From positions 1 to 50,261 of the forward strand of contig CAJUGL010000023.1 of assembly GCA_910586515.1 (NCBI GenBank): a stretch of DNA of 50,261 bases. The letters run 5' to 3'. The notes beneath the pieces are model-generated. The model searched no databases and was not told the origin of the DNA. It saw nothing but the letters and a program-made list of their open reading frames with translations. Shown in pieces: positions 6,973 to 15,667 of the stretch. Within the stretch, counting starts at the first letter, position 1, and the number at the start of each line of letters is the position of its first letter. Source of the DNA: an uncultured Acetatifactor sp. GTDB lineage: Bacteria > Bacillota > Clostridia > Lachnospirales > Lachnospiraceae. The position numbers and the translations under genes were made by a program.

Positions 6973-8322
6973 TTGAAGAAAAATGAATTGCTTTTGAATG
7001 ATTATGCACAGTTATGCAGAGAGGCCGACTGCCTGGAACCGGAGATGTTCGACAAGTACGAAGTTCAGAGGGGGCTGCGCGACAAAAACGGAAACGGTGT
7101 GGTTACCGGGCTGACCAATATCTCCCGAATAGACGCTTTCGAGATGGTAGATGGTGTAAAGACGCCCTGTGAGGGAAAATTGTGGTATCGGGGATATGAC
7201 TGTATCGAGCTGGTAAAGGGATTTCGCCAGACCGGATTCGGCTTTGAGGAAATATCCTACCTGCTGCTTTTCGGAAGATTGCCGGATGTGGGGCAGCTGA
7301 AGCAGTTTCGGGACATTCTGGCGGCAAACAGGACATTGCCTACCAATTTTACCAGGGATGTCATCATGAAGGCGCCCAGCAACGACATTATGAATTCACT
7401 GACCAGGAGCGTGCTGACGCTGGCTTCCTATGACAGGAACTGCAGCGATACTACCATTGAGAATGTGCTGCGGCAGTGTATTCGCCTTATCGGGGTATTT
7501 CCCATGCTGGCGGTTTATGCATATCATGCGTATAATCATTATCAGAATGACGAGAGTATGTACATACACCGCCCTTCCGAAGAGCTGTCTACTGCGGAGA
7601 ACCTGCTGATGATGCTGCGTCCGAATAAAGAGTATACGGAACTGGAGGCAAAGGTACTGGATATTGCGCTGGTTCTGCATATGGAGCACGGCGGCGGCAA
7701 CAACTCTACCTTTACCACCCGCGTGGTTACGTCTTCCGGTTCCGATACCTATTCCGTAATTGCGGCGGCGCTGTCTTCGCTGAAAGGTCCTAAGCACGGC
7801 GGGGCAAATATCAAAGTAGTGGAGATGATGCGCGATATTGAGAACAATGTATCCGACTGGGAAGACGAGGAGGCTGTGAGAGCCTATCTGAAGAAGATAT
7901 TGAACAGGGAGGCTTTTGACCGGAAGGGGCTGATCTATGGCATGGGGCATGCGGTATATTCCCTCTCAGATCCCAGGGCGCAGGTATTCAAGGGTTTCGT
8001 GGAGATGCTGGCATCCGCTAAAGGCCGGCAGAAGGATTTTGCGCTGTATTCCATGATCGAACGCATGGCGCCTAAGGTTATTGCGGAGAAGGCGCGCATC
8101 TACAAAGGGGTAAGCGCCAATGTGGACTTCTACAGCGGCTTTGTGTACAGTATGCTGGAGATTCCTCTGGAAATGTTTACGCCGATCTTTGCCATAGCCA
8201 GGATCGTAGGTTGGAGCGCTCACCGGATAGAAGAGCTTATCAATATGGATAAGATTATTCGTCCTGCGTATAAGAGTGTGATGCAGAAGCAGGAAGAATA
8301 TGTGGCGTTGGAAGACAGATGA
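6973..8322 (+). CDS. gltA: Citrate synthase
   Basis: A 449-residue citrate synthase that condenses oxaloacetate and acetyl-CoA, probably for glutamate synthesis in an anaerobe with an incomplete TCA cycle. The catalytic residues are visible: the histidine of GPKHGGAN, the histidine of GMGHAVY and the aspartate of NVDFYSG. The substrate-binding HMEHGGGNNS segment is also present. The likely start is TTG at 6973, because AAGGAGG ends six bases upstream; the frame also extends to an upstream GTG at 6937 that would place the ribosome-binding site inside the gene. A strong stem-loop follows the stop. It is a single gene with its own promoter and no other TCA gene beside it. Confidence 0.94.
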   Translation: MKKNELLLNDYAQLCREADCLEPEMFDKYEVQRGLRDKNGNGVVTGLTNISRIDAFEMVDGVKTPCEGKLWYRGYDCIELVKGFRQTGFGFEEISYLLLFGRLPDVGQLKQFRDILAANRTLPTNFTRDVIMKAPSNDIMNSLTRSVLTLASYDRNCSDTTIENVLRQCIRLIGVFPMLAVYAYHAYNHYQNDESMYIHRPSEELSTAENLLMMLRPNKEYTELEAKVLDIALVLHMEHGGGNNSTFTTRVVTSSGSDTYSVIAAALSSLKGPKHGGANIKVVEMMRDIENNVSDWEDEEAVRAYLKKILNREAFDRKGLIYGMGHAVYSLSDPRAQVFKGFVEMLASAKGRQKDFALYSMIERMAPKVIAEKARIYKGVSANVDFYSGFVYSMLEIPLEMFTPIFAIARIVGWSAHRIEELINMDKIIRPAYKSVMQKQEEYVALEDR

Positions 8323-8352
8323 GATAATGGACGGACAGTCCGCAGAAGAAAT

Positions 8353-8387
8353 TTGCCCCGCGGTTTAATCTGGGTACTGCGGGGCAA
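8353..8387 (+). terminator. Stem-loop after citrate synthase
   Basis: TTGCCCCGC (8353-8361) pairs perfectly with GCGGGGCAA (8379-8387). No clear T run follows, so termination strength is uncertain. Confidence 0.55.
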
Positions 8388-8501
8388 TGCTGTATTATAT
8401 ACCCGGGGCTTCGCTTCGGCGGAAAGGCAGATAGACGGCTTGAAATCCCGATAAAGGTATTCGGCAGCAGGAGAAAAAGCAGGGCGGGCTGACGCAGGCA
8501 G

Positions 8502-10130
8502 ATGATAGAGGTAATGATGAAGACAAAAACAGCAAAATTCGGACCCTATGTGTTGTTGGGAGGAATTTTCCTTATTCTGGCAGCTTTGAATATATTCCGG
8601 CATGATCAGTGGCTGGATTCAGATATGGCGGCGGAAATGATTTTTTCCAGGCTGCTTGGGGAGAGCGGGCATATTTTTGCCACAGCGGACTGGTATTATT
8701 CCACGGAATTTCGTTTTCTGTATACGCAGCTGGTGATGGCTCCGCTGTTCTTTTTGACGGATAACTGGCATATTATTCGCGGTATTACAAATGTTGTGTT
8801 CTATATCCTGATGCTGGCCGCCTATTTCTACATGATGAAGCCTCTGGGGATAAAGAGAGAGGTGACGATTCTGACAGGATCCGTGCTGCTGCTGCCCTTC
8901 TCGGAGACCATGATGACGCATATGCAGATGGGAAATACCTATATGTCTCATGTGATTCTTCTGTATTTTTATTTCGGAATATATCTGCGGCTTGCGGGGC
9001 AGGGGGCGCGCAGCCGTAGGGGAAGGCGGATTCTTGCGGGAGTTTATGCGGCGCTTGGGGTGATATGCGGGGTATCGGGCGTGCGGTATCTGCTGGCCAT
9101 GCAATGTCCGCTTGTGCTGACGGCAATGATTTATCTGGCGTCTTCCACGGAATTTCAGACTTTCAGAAAACAGTTCGGCGCAGATAAAGAGACAAAAAAA
9201 CGTTTTATGCAGATAGGAAAAAGCGAGAGGGCGCCCTATTTCTTCTATGGGATCCTGGGGGCTGCCTGCAGTCTGGCGGGGTATGGAGTCAATGTGCTGT
9301 GGGTGAGCAGACATTATGTCTTTCAGACCTATGGAGCCACAAATTTTATTGCGGTGTACCAGGGGGTTTTGGGAGAGAGGGTGCAGAATGCGCTGGGAAG
9401 TCTGCTGATGCTTTTCGGCTATATCCCTGACAAAGGCTTCTTGTCTCTGCGGGGAGTGGTCACCATGCTGTCTTTTGTGATGGCGGGCCTGTTTGTGTAT
9501 TGTGTGGTCAGGGGGCTGAAAAGAGACAGGGGGAGGCGTTATTTTGTCTCACTGTTTCTGACCGTGTCATTTGCGGTGAATGTGTTTGTGTTTTGTTTTA
9601 CCACCAGCACCATGGTTCCCCGGTACTATATTACGCTCCTGATGTTCGCTCTTCCGGTTCTGGCTTTCTATCTGGAGGGCGATGACCCTGTTTTTGACAG
9701 GATGACGGTGGGGCTGCTGCTGGGCTTTTGTCTGTGCGCGGCGTCGGTGAAGGTGACGGCCTCCTATCTGACCGTGGACAAAAATGCGGACAGGCGCGGG
9801 GCCGCGGCATTTTTGGAGGAGAACGGGTACAACTTCGGATTTGCCACCTACTGGAATGCCAACATCATCACTGAACTCACCGACGGCAGGGTGGAGGTGG
9901 CAAATCTCTGGGAGCCGGCAGGCGGGGAGTATTTTAAATGGTCCTCTCCCATGAAGTATTATGAGGAGGATTATGGGTCCGGGGAAATCTTTCTGCTGCT
10001 GACCGGCGAGGAGGAAGCCCTGTGCAGGGAGACCGGCGTTCTCCGGGGCGGAGAGGCGGTTTATGACGACGGAAAGTATATGGTCTATGTGTTTGCGGAC
10101 AGGGAGACCTGGAGAAGTTACTGTTCATAG
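8502..10130 (+). CDS. Polytopic membrane protein, GT-C glycosyltransferase-like
   Basis: A 542-residue integral membrane protein with about ten hydrophobic helices followed by a soluble C-terminal part. After the first helix comes an acidic loop (WLDSDMAAEM), the position where GT-C fold glycosyltransferases carry catalytic acidic residues. That is the only functional hint; no family was recognised. Starts at 8502 or at the tandem ATGs 8514 and 8517 (GAGG just upstream) are possible. The last residues and the TAG stop lie inside a mobile repeat (10117-10288). Deleting the repeat and one target copy would restore an ending of Arg-Glu-Ser-Val-Ser-Gly-Arg-Glu and a TGA stop, so the native C-terminus was probably altered by insertion. 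Confidence 0.75.
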   Translation: MIEVMMKTKTAKFGPYVLLGGIFLILAALNIFRHDQWLDSDMAAEMIFSRLLGESGHIFATADWYYSTEFRFLYTQLVMAPLFFLTDNWHIIRGITNVVFYILMLAAYFYMMKPLGIKREVTILTGSVLLLPFSETMMTHMQMGNTYMSHVILLYFYFGIYLRLAGQGARSRRGRRILAGVYAALGVICGVSGVRYLLAMQCPLVLTAMIYLASSTEFQTFRKQFGADKETKKRFMQIGKSERAPYFFYGILGAACSLAGYGVNVLWVSRHYVFQTYGATNFIAVYQGVLGERVQNALGSLLMLFGYIPDKGFLSLRGVVTMLSFVMAGLFVYCVVRGLKRDRGRRYFVSLFLTVSFAVNVFVFCFTTSTMVPRYYITLLMFALPVLAFYLEGDDPVFDRMTVGLLLGFCLCAASVKVTASYLTVDKNADRRGAAAFLEENGYNFGFATYWNANIITELTDGRVEVANLWEPAGGEYFKWSSPMKYYEEDYGSGEIFLLLTGEEEALCRETGVLRGGEAVYDDGKYMVYVFADRETWRSYCS

Positions 10131-10288
10131 GTGCTTCCGCGAAGTGTTTTCGTGCGCATTTTGCACGAAAATCACAAGACAGCAGGCACCAAAATGAGCG
10201 TACTTTGCTCATTTCATGACAATAGAATTCTGCTTTTGAATTCTATTGTTTGTGTGCATCAGTTACTGTGAACGGAGTGAACAGTAAC
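10117..10288. mobile_element. MITE-like element, copy A (172 bp)
   Basis: The element is bounded by GTTACTGTTCA (10117-10127) and TGAACAGTAAC (10278-10288), perfect 11-bp inverted ends. The flanking octamers are CTGGAGAA and CTGGAGGG (6 of 8 identical, the first six unbroken). Inside are three consecutive perfect stem-loops: TTTCGTGC/GCACGAAA, AAATGAGC/GCTCATTT, and CAATAGAATTC/GAATTCTATTG at 10220-10248. No ORF is present. It overlaps the last 14 bases of the upstream membrane-protein gene, providing its stop. At the stop position, copies at 17778 and 17937 have CAG where this copy has TAG. Confidence 0.88.
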
Positions 10289-10327
10289 CTGGAGGGAAAG
10301 CGTGTCCGGACGGGAATGAATCAAATG

Positions 10328-10356
10328 TTGTACAAACGATAATTTTTTGTTATAAT
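10328..10356 (+). promoter_or_regulatory. Promoter of the transglutaminase-like gene
   Basis: TTGTAC (10328-10333), 17 bp, then TATAAT (10351-10356): a sigma-A-type promoter about 85 bp upstream of the 10442 gene and 40 bp downstream of the mobile element. Confidence 0.7.
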
Positions 10357-10441
10357 GGCACAGAAGAGTCCTGCTGCCCGGAATCCGGCTGCAGGGGCGA
10401 AAAGGATATTAAAAAGGTTATGATAAGCGGCCGGGCCGTGG

Positions 10442-12163
10442 ATGATAACCAAAAAGGTGCCGGAAGACGGCGGAATGGGTGCGGATTTGAAAATCTTAAA
10501 AAGTTTATTTTTTTTCATTGCAGCGTTAATTTTAGCCGGGTGCATGGGCGTTCTGGTATGCGTCTTCAACCCTTCTCTGACGGCCATGCTGGCGGAGAAG
10601 GTGGAGGAAATGGGGCCGGCGCGGTCCGGAGGTCTGGAGGCAGGCATACTGTCCCGGGATGACGAAACGGGAGGCATCCTGCCCGGTATAGACACAGGAT
10701 GGGTGGAGGGCCTGGAGCAGACCGGCTATGAGATTCCGGCAGGGGAATCCGTGAAGGCGCCTCCTTCCGTGAGCGGACGGACCGGTTATGAACCCGTACA
10801 GGAGGAAGCGGAGCAGATAGCGCAGGATGAGGCCGAGAATCTCTCGGAGAGCGCCGATGTAGGGAATACCGGAGACGGGCTGACTTTTGCGGAGGAATAC
10901 TATCCCTACTATGCCATGCTGGAAGCGGATATGCAGAAGCTGTACAGGCAGATCTATGCCAATGCCATGGATCTGAACAAAAGTTTCGCTCCGGCGGCGC
11001 CGGTGTCCGTGAACAGGTTAAAGACTGTGTTTGAGGCTGTCTACAATGACCATCCGGAACTGTTCTGGCTGGAGACAGGGTATTCCTGTAAATATTTGCG
11101 GGACGGAGGCTGCGTGGAGATTACGCTGAAGTTTAATGCCACGGCAGATTACCTGGACGAGGCAAAGCAGAACTTTGAGAGAAGCGCTGCCCGGATGCTT
11201 TCAGGAACGGAGAATTTGGAAAGTGATTTGGAGAAGGAGAGGCAGGTACATGACCGAATGACCGAGGCGGTGGAGTATGCGCTGAATGCGCCCATGAACC
11301 AGAGCGCGTACAGTGCCCTGGCGGAGGGACAGAGTGTCTGCGCGGGCTATGCAAGAGCTTTTCAGTATCTGATGCAGCAGCTGGGAATTCCCTGTTATTA
11401 CTGCACCGGTTTTGCGGGGGAAGACCATGCGTGGAATATTGTCAGGATTGACGGTCATTTTTACAATGTGGATGTCACCTGGGACGACACGGAGACGGCT
11501 ACGTATGACTATTTTAACCGCTCCGACGCGGAATTCGGCTCTACCCATATGCGTACCGGGCTTTCCGTCTATCTGCCGGCCTGTGTGACAGAGGGAGAGG
11601 CAGACCCGGCTCCCGGGGACGATGCCGAAGGGGAGGTTCCCGATCTGTCGGGCTATACTGCGGCGGATCTGATCAATCCGAATCCCATTAAGCCTTTGAC
11701 CTGGGAGGACATTCAATGGCCGGAAGAGTCGGAGGATAACCCGGAGTCCGGAGAGAGGGAAGACACAGGCCCGGAGGAGAGCGAAACCGGCGGCGGGGAA
11801 GCGGACCCGGAAGAGCGGGAAGATAGGGAAGAAGAGGACGAAGAACCGGACAGGGAGGAGCAGGAAAGACTTGAACGGGCAGGAATAACCGCAGATGAAG
11901 TTCGGGAAACCATGGAGGAGTATTATGAGGACTGCAGGAAGCTGCTGACGGAAGCGGGAACGGGAGACAGACAATTTGTCAACGTTATTCCGGAGTCTCT
12001 CTGGGATTCCGTGGAGCGGGCTTACAGCAGCGGAGCGTATTGGGAGGGGTATGCGGAGGATGCGCTGGAAGATCTGGGCGCGGACAATCTGGTGATTCAG
12101 ATACAGGCTGCCGGCATAGGCGGCGGATACTATAGGCTGTACCACAATGTATACACTTACTGA
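10442..12163 (+). CDS. Membrane-anchored transglutaminase-like protein
   Basis: A 573-residue protein with an N-terminal hydrophobic segment (about residues 20-43, ending AALILAGCMGVL), which may be a signal anchor. A transglutaminase-like papain-fold domain follows at about residues 250-370. The Cys-His-Asp triad is visible as SVCAGYAR (Cys300), DHAWNIV and VDVTWDD. After it comes a strongly acidic low-complexity linker (Glu, Asp and Gly rich, about residues 425-490) and a C-terminal domain of unknown type. Such domains occur in extracellular or spore-associated cross-linking enzymes and proteases; the substrate is unknown. The start may be the ATG at 10442 or the one at 10475. It lies directly upstream of the spoIIIA operon and has a paralogue at 21071. 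Confidence 0.8.
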   Translation: MITKKVPEDGGMGADLKILKSLFFFIAALILAGCMGVLVCVFNPSLTAMLAEKVEEMGPARSGGLEAGILSRDDETGGILPGIDTGWVEGLEQTGYEIPAGESVKAPPSVSGRTGYEPVQEEAEQIAQDEAENLSESADVGNTGDGLTFAEEYYPYYAMLEADMQKLYRQIYANAMDLNKSFAPAAPVSVNRLKTVFEAVYNDHPELFWLETGYSCKYLRDGGCVEITLKFNATADYLDEAKQNFERSAARMLSGTENLESDLEKERQVHDRMTEAVEYALNAPMNQSAYSALAEGQSVCAGYARAFQYLMQQLGIPCYYCTGFAGEDHAWNIVRIDGHFYNVDVTWDDTETATYDYFNRSDAEFGSTHMRTGLSVYLPACVTEGEADPAPGDDAEGEVPDLSGYTAADLINPNPIKPLTWEDIQWPEESEDNPESGEREDTGPEESETGGGEADPEEREDREEEDEEPDREEQERLERAGITADEVRETMEEYYEDCRKLLTEAGTGDRQFVNVIPESLWDSVERAYSSGAYWEGYAEDALEDLGADNLVIQIQAAGIGGGYYRLYHNVYTY

Positions 12164-12200
12164 AAAGGGAATAGGGTATATTAGAAAAATTTATTGGAAA

Positions 12201-12224
12201 AATCCGGCTTCGGCCGGATTTTTT
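12201..12224 (+). terminator. Rho-independent terminator
   Basis: AATCCGGC (12201-12208), a TTCG tetraloop and GCCGGATT (12213-12220), then a T run. This is a textbook intrinsic terminator that separates the transglutaminase-like gene from spoIIIA. Confidence 0.92.
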
Positions 12225-12321
12225 GCGCGCAGAGCGCGCTGGGCAGGTCCGTGCGGCGAGCAGGGATATCTCTCCTCTCATTGATTCTCGGACTGAAAGT
12301 TGACTCCGGAATCCGATTTCA

Positions 12322-12350
12322 GGAATATCTGGGATTCTGTCTCATATATT
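12322..12350 (+). promoter_or_regulatory. Candidate sigma-E promoter of the spoIIIA operon
   Basis: GGAATAT (12322-12328), 14 bp, then CATATATT (12343-12350). This resembles the mother-cell sigma-E pattern (an ATATT-like -35 and a CATAxxxT -10 with 13-14 bp spacing), which is known to drive spoIIIA. The leader would be very short, since the ribosome-binding site begins about 8 bases after the -10. Assignment is inference. Confidence 0.5.
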
Positions 12351-12370
12351 TGAAAAAGGAGGACAGGTTA

Positions 12371-13321
12371 ATGGAAAACTCGATCTTACAGTTGTTTCCT
12401 ATGCAGTATCGGCCCTTCTGGCAGAGGGCGGCCGACATGCAGGAACATATACAGGAAATACGGCTGCGGGCAGGACAGCCTGCAGTACTGTACAGGGACG
12501 GCAGAGAATTTTTTCTCACCGGGCGGGGAGAATTCGCGGAGTCCCGGGCGGATTCGCCTGTTGTGACCGAGAGGGAGCTTGAGGGGATACTGGAGCATAT
12601 CTGTCACTATTCGCCCTATGCTTTTGAGGAGGAGATCCGCAGGGGGTTTGTGACCGTGGCAGGCGGACATCGGGTGGGCGTGGCGGGACAAGCCGTTCTG
12701 GAGGCGGACGGAAGCGTCAGGACACTGAAAAATATTTCTTTCCTGAATATCAGAGTGGCGCACCAGAGAAAGGGCGCGGCGGAAGGGGTGCTTCCCCTGG
12801 TGTATCGGAGAGGGGTCCTGCAGAATACCTTGATTATTTCTCCGCCGGGCTGCGGAAAGACTACATTGCTGCGGGATCTGATCCGCCTGGTCTCTGACGG
12901 CAATGTCTGGGGGCGGGGGATGAACGTGGGGGTTGTGGACGAGCGTTCCGAGCTGGCAGGTTCTTTTTTGGGCAGGCCGCAGAATGATGTGGGGATGCGG
13001 ACAGATGTGCTGGACGGCTGTCCGAAGGAAACCGGGATGCTCATGCTCCTCCGCTCCATGTCGCCCCAGGTGATCGCCGTGGACGAATTGGGCAGTGACG
13101 GGGAACTTGGGGCGCTCGGACAGGCGGCTGCCTGCGGGTGCAGAATTTTGGCAACCGTGCACGGAGAGGACAGGAGAGACGTGGAGCGCAGATTCGGACT
13201 GAAAACGGAATTTTGGGACAGAATGTTTGATTTATTCATTGTCCTGGGCAGAGAGAAGGGATGCTGCACTGTGCGGCGGACAGAGGAAAGCCGGGGCGGA
13301 TTGAGAGATAAGGGGGAATGA
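12371..13321 (+). CDS. spoIIIAA: Stage III sporulation protein AA (ATPase)
   Basis: A 316-residue secretion-type ATPase of the mother-cell side of the SpoIIIA-SpoIIQ channel that keeps the engulfed forespore alive. The Walker A motif is PPGCGKTT at about residues 157-164, and the Walker B-like strand is VIAVDELG near 235. The IRLRAGQP and GGHRVGVAG segments are typical of SpoIIIAA. The ATG at 12371 has AAAGGAGGACAG just upstream; a longer frame from 12194 would translate the upstream terminator and is rejected. The stop overlaps the next start by 4 bp. It is the first gene of a complete eight-gene operon. Confidence 0.96.
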   Translation: MENSILQLFPMQYRPFWQRAADMQEHIQEIRLRAGQPAVLYRDGREFFLTGRGEFAESRADSPVVTERELEGILEHICHYSPYAFEEEIRRGFVTVAGGHRVGVAGQAVLEADGSVRTLKNISFLNIRVAHQRKGAAEGVLPLVYRRGVLQNTLIISPPGCGKTTLLRDLIRLVSDGNVWGRGMNVGVVDERSELAGSFLGRPQNDVGMRTDVLDGCPKETGMLMLLRSMSPQVIAVDELGSDGELGALGQAAACGCRILATVHGEDRRDVERRFGLKTEFWDRMFDLFIVLGREKGCCTVRRTEESRGGLRDKGE

Positions 13322-13842
13322 ACTTGCTTAAGACATTGGGAGGATGCATGATTTTCGGAGGCTGTCTGGGATTGGGAATATGGTATCGCTTTCAGCTGAG
13401 CGGAAGGATCCGGGCCCTGCGTGCTCTCAGGGGTATTTTGGAATTGCTGGCAGGCGAGGTGAGATACGGGAGGGCTACATTGCCGGAATGCTGCAGTCAT
13501 ATTGCCAGGTATCTTTCGGCTCCGTTCTCGGAGGCGTTTACGGAGATCGGCAGCAGGATGGAAGAGAATACGGGAATCTCTTTTGGGGAAGCGTTCAGGG
13601 AGGGAATGAACGGCATTCTGGAGGAATTTCCGCTGAAAGAGACGGATTGCGAGAACTTTCTTCGATTTACTTCCCAGACAGGATTCGCGGACGGGAAGAT
13701 GCAGCTGCAAAGCATTGAGCACAGTGTGGAGCTGCTTCAGGCCACGGAGGAGGGTCTGGAACGGGAAAACGCCGAAAAATGCAGAATGGCAGTGGGACTT
13801 GGCGCTATGGGAGGATTGCTGCTGATCCTGGTTTTGTGGTAA
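13318..13842 (+). CDS. spoIIIAB: Stage III sporulation protein AB
   Basis: A 174-residue protein with an N-terminal membrane helix, a soluble helical domain and a C-terminal helix (GLGAMGGLLLILVLW), the type II secretion GspF-like arrangement of SpoIIIAB. Segments such as LRGILELLAGEVRYGRATLPE are characteristic. It is a membrane component of the SpoIIIA complex in the mother-cell membrane. The ATG overlaps the spoIIIAA stop (ATGA), implying translational coupling. It is followed 25 bp later by spoIIIAC. Length is close to that of the Bacillus protein (about 171 residues). Confidence 0.94.
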   Translation: MNLLKTLGGCMIFGGCLGLGIWYRFQLSGRIRALRALRGILELLAGEVRYGRATLPECCSHIARYLSAPFSEAFTEIGSRMEENTGISFGEAFREGMNGILEEFPLKETDCENFLRFTSQTGFADGKMQLQSIEHSVELLQATEEGLERENAEKCRMAVGLGAMGGLLLILVLW

Positions 13843-13867
13843 TTTTGGATACGGAATGTGAGGAGTT

Positions 13868-14062
13868 ATGGGAGTAAGCCTGATATTTAAGATCGCGGCA
13901 GTGGGAATATTGGTGACTATATTGAGTCAGATCTTGAAGCACAGCGGCAGAGAGGAGCACGCTTTTCTGATCAGTCTGGCAGGTCTGATTTTGGTGCTGA
14001 CCTGGATTGTTCCGTATATCTATGAACTCTTTCAGACCATAGAGACATTGTTTGCCCTGTAG
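13868..14062 (+). CDS. spoIIIAC: Stage III sporulation protein AC
   Basis: A 64-residue protein made of two membrane helices (SLIFKIAAVGILVTILSQIL, and LISLAGLILVLTWIVPYIY) joined by a polar loop with HSGREEHAF. Size and the KxSGREE loop are diagnostic of SpoIIIAC. It forms part of the membrane base of the feeding channel together with SpoIIIAD and SpoIIIAE. It sits in the conserved position, with AUG just after GTGAGGAGTT, which provides the ribosome-binding site. A 108-bp gap before spoIIIAD is larger than the other spacings in the operon and holds no recognised signal. Confidence 0.95.
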   Translation: MGVSLIFKIAAVGILVTILSQILKHSGREEHAFLISLAGLILVLTWIVPYIYELFQTIETLFAL

Positions 14063-14170
14063 AGCCGTTTGTCCTGCCGCGAGACGGAGAACGGCTGCAG
14101 GCGCATGGGGGCCGGGGAGCGCGGGCAGAGAAAGGGAGATCGATTGCGGGACAGGGCGGAGGTGATGGTG

Positions 14171-14557
14171 ATGACAGAATTGATTAAAATTGCTTTTTTG
14201 GGTATAGCGGGAGTGCTTCTGGCAATACAGTTTCGCGGGGATAAGCCGGAGTATGCCACCTATATCGGTCTGGCCGTGGGCATTCTGATTTTTTTCTTCA
14301 GCATAAGGCAGGTGGAATCCGTGACAGAACAGTTTTCCAGGATAAAAGGGTATCTGAACGGCGCGGACGGTTATCTGTCCATTCTCTTAAAGGTGATCGG
14401 TATTACGTACATATGCGAGTTTAGTTCCGATATCTGCAGAGACGCAGGGTATCAGGCGGTAGCAGGGCAGATTGAAGTGCTGGGAAAGCTGACGGTGATG
14501 TTTGCCGGACTGCCGATACTCTTCGCGGTCATCGAACAGATCGAGAGTTTTTTGTAG
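14171..14557 (+). CDS. spoIIIAD: Stage III sporulation protein AD
   Basis: A 128-residue polytopic protein with helices at the N-terminus (LIKIAFLGIAGVLLAI), in the middle (YIGLAVGILIFFFSI) and at the C-terminus (LTVMFAGLPILFAVIEQI). The conserved segment around EFSSDICRDAG is typical of SpoIIIAD. The ATG at 14171 was chosen because GGAGG sits 8 bp upstream; an ATG at 14165 is too close and longer frames add an arginine-rich tail not found in the family. It is a membrane component of the SpoIIIA complex. The gap to spoIIIAE is 9 bp. Confidence 0.94.
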   Translation: MTELIKIAFLGIAGVLLAIQFRGDKPEYATYIGLAVGILIFFFSIRQVESVTEQFSRIKGYLNGADGYLSILLKVIGITYICEFSSDICRDAGYQAVAGQIEVLGKLTVMFAGLPILFAVIEQIESFL

Positions 14558-14566
14558 GGGGGATGT

Positions 14567-15604
14567 ATGGAACTGAATCTCATTTGGCAGGATTACGGTC
14601 TGGATAAACTGGAGGAGGGGATGACCAGGCTGTTTCCTGAGCGGAATCTGGAGCTGGACCGGCTGCTTGCCCGGCTGATGTCAGGTGATATTTTCGGGGC
14701 TGCAGGGGAACTGTTTCAGGGAGGGATATCGGATTTCACGGAACAGCTTGCCAGTATGCGGGACGTTTTTCTGTGGCTTCTTGTGCTGGGAATCGTATCT
14801 TCCCTCATGACTCACTTTGTGGAAATCTTTGACAGACATCAGGTTGCCGATATAGGCTTTTATTTTATGTATCTTCTGTTTACCACGGTGCTGCTGAAGT
14901 GTTTTTTCCAGGCTGCGGACACGGCCAGGCAGACCATGGAAAACATTACCCTGTTCGTCAGGCTTCTTGTGCCGGCTTATCTGCTTTCCGTGGGGGTTGC
15001 CGCCGGAAGCGTCACCGCCGGGGCCTCCAGGCAGCTGATGCTTTTTTCGGTATACGGCGTGGAATATATTCTGGCCGCATGGCTTCTTCCGCTGATCAAC
15101 AGTTATTGTATGCTGTCCATAGTAAACGGTATATGGATAGAGGAAAAACTGAATTTCATGATTGATTTTCTGGGAAAGGTGACGGGATGGGTGCTGAAAG
15201 GGGCATTGGGTGTGGTGACGGGAATAGGCATTTTCCAGAAACTCATTACGCCTGTGGTGGATTCGGCCAGAAATTCCGCCCTGCAGAAATTAATCGGAGC
15301 CATACCTGGGGTGGGCGGTGCGGCAGAGGGGGTGACGGAATTGGTGCTGGGCTCCGCCATGGTTATCCGGAACAGCATAGGCGTACTTCTGCTGCTTCTG
15401 CTGTTGCTGCTCTGCGCGGTTCCTCTGGCAAAGATTGCGGTGATTTCGGGGCTGCTGAAGATGGCGGCGGGGTTTATGGGAATAGTCAGCGACAGGCGTA
15501 TTACGGCCTGCGCGGACAGGATAGGGGACGGAGGATTTCTGCTGCTGCGCACCACAGGGACGGCCATGCTGCTGTTTTTAATCGCCATAGCGGTGACGGC
15601 GTGA
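14567..15604 (+). CDS. spoIIIAE: Stage III sporulation protein AE
   Basis: A 345-residue multi-spanning membrane protein, the largest integral component of the SpoIIIA channel. It is shorter than the Bacillus protein (about 399 residues) because it lacks the long N-terminal leader. A soluble N-terminal helix bundle is followed by about seven hydrophobic helices, including a run of nine consecutive leucines in NSIGVLLLLLLLLLCAV. The conserved PVVDSARNSALQKLIGAIPG segment supports the call. Gene order and close spacing (19 bp before the spoIIIAF upstream region) fit the operon. Confidence 0.95.
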   Translation: MELNLIWQDYGLDKLEEGMTRLFPERNLELDRLLARLMSGDIFGAAGELFQGGISDFTEQLASMRDVFLWLLVLGIVSSLMTHFVEIFDRHQVADIGFYFMYLLFTTVLLKCFFQAADTARQTMENITLFVRLLVPAYLLSVGVAAGSVTAGASRQLMLFSVYGVEYILAAWLLPLINSYCMLSIVNGIWIEEKLNFMIDFLGKVTGWVLKGALGVVTGIGIFQKLITPVVDSARNSALQKLIGAIPGVGGAAEGVTELVLGSAMVIRNSIGVLLLLLLLLLCAVPLAKIAVISGLLKMAAGFMGIVSDRRITACADRIGDGGFLLLRTTGTAMLLFLIAIAVTA

Positions 15605-15667
15605 AATAAAAAACGGAGGCTTTTGAACGCGGAAAGAGAGCGGACGCGGGCAGAACAGGAGGAGTAT

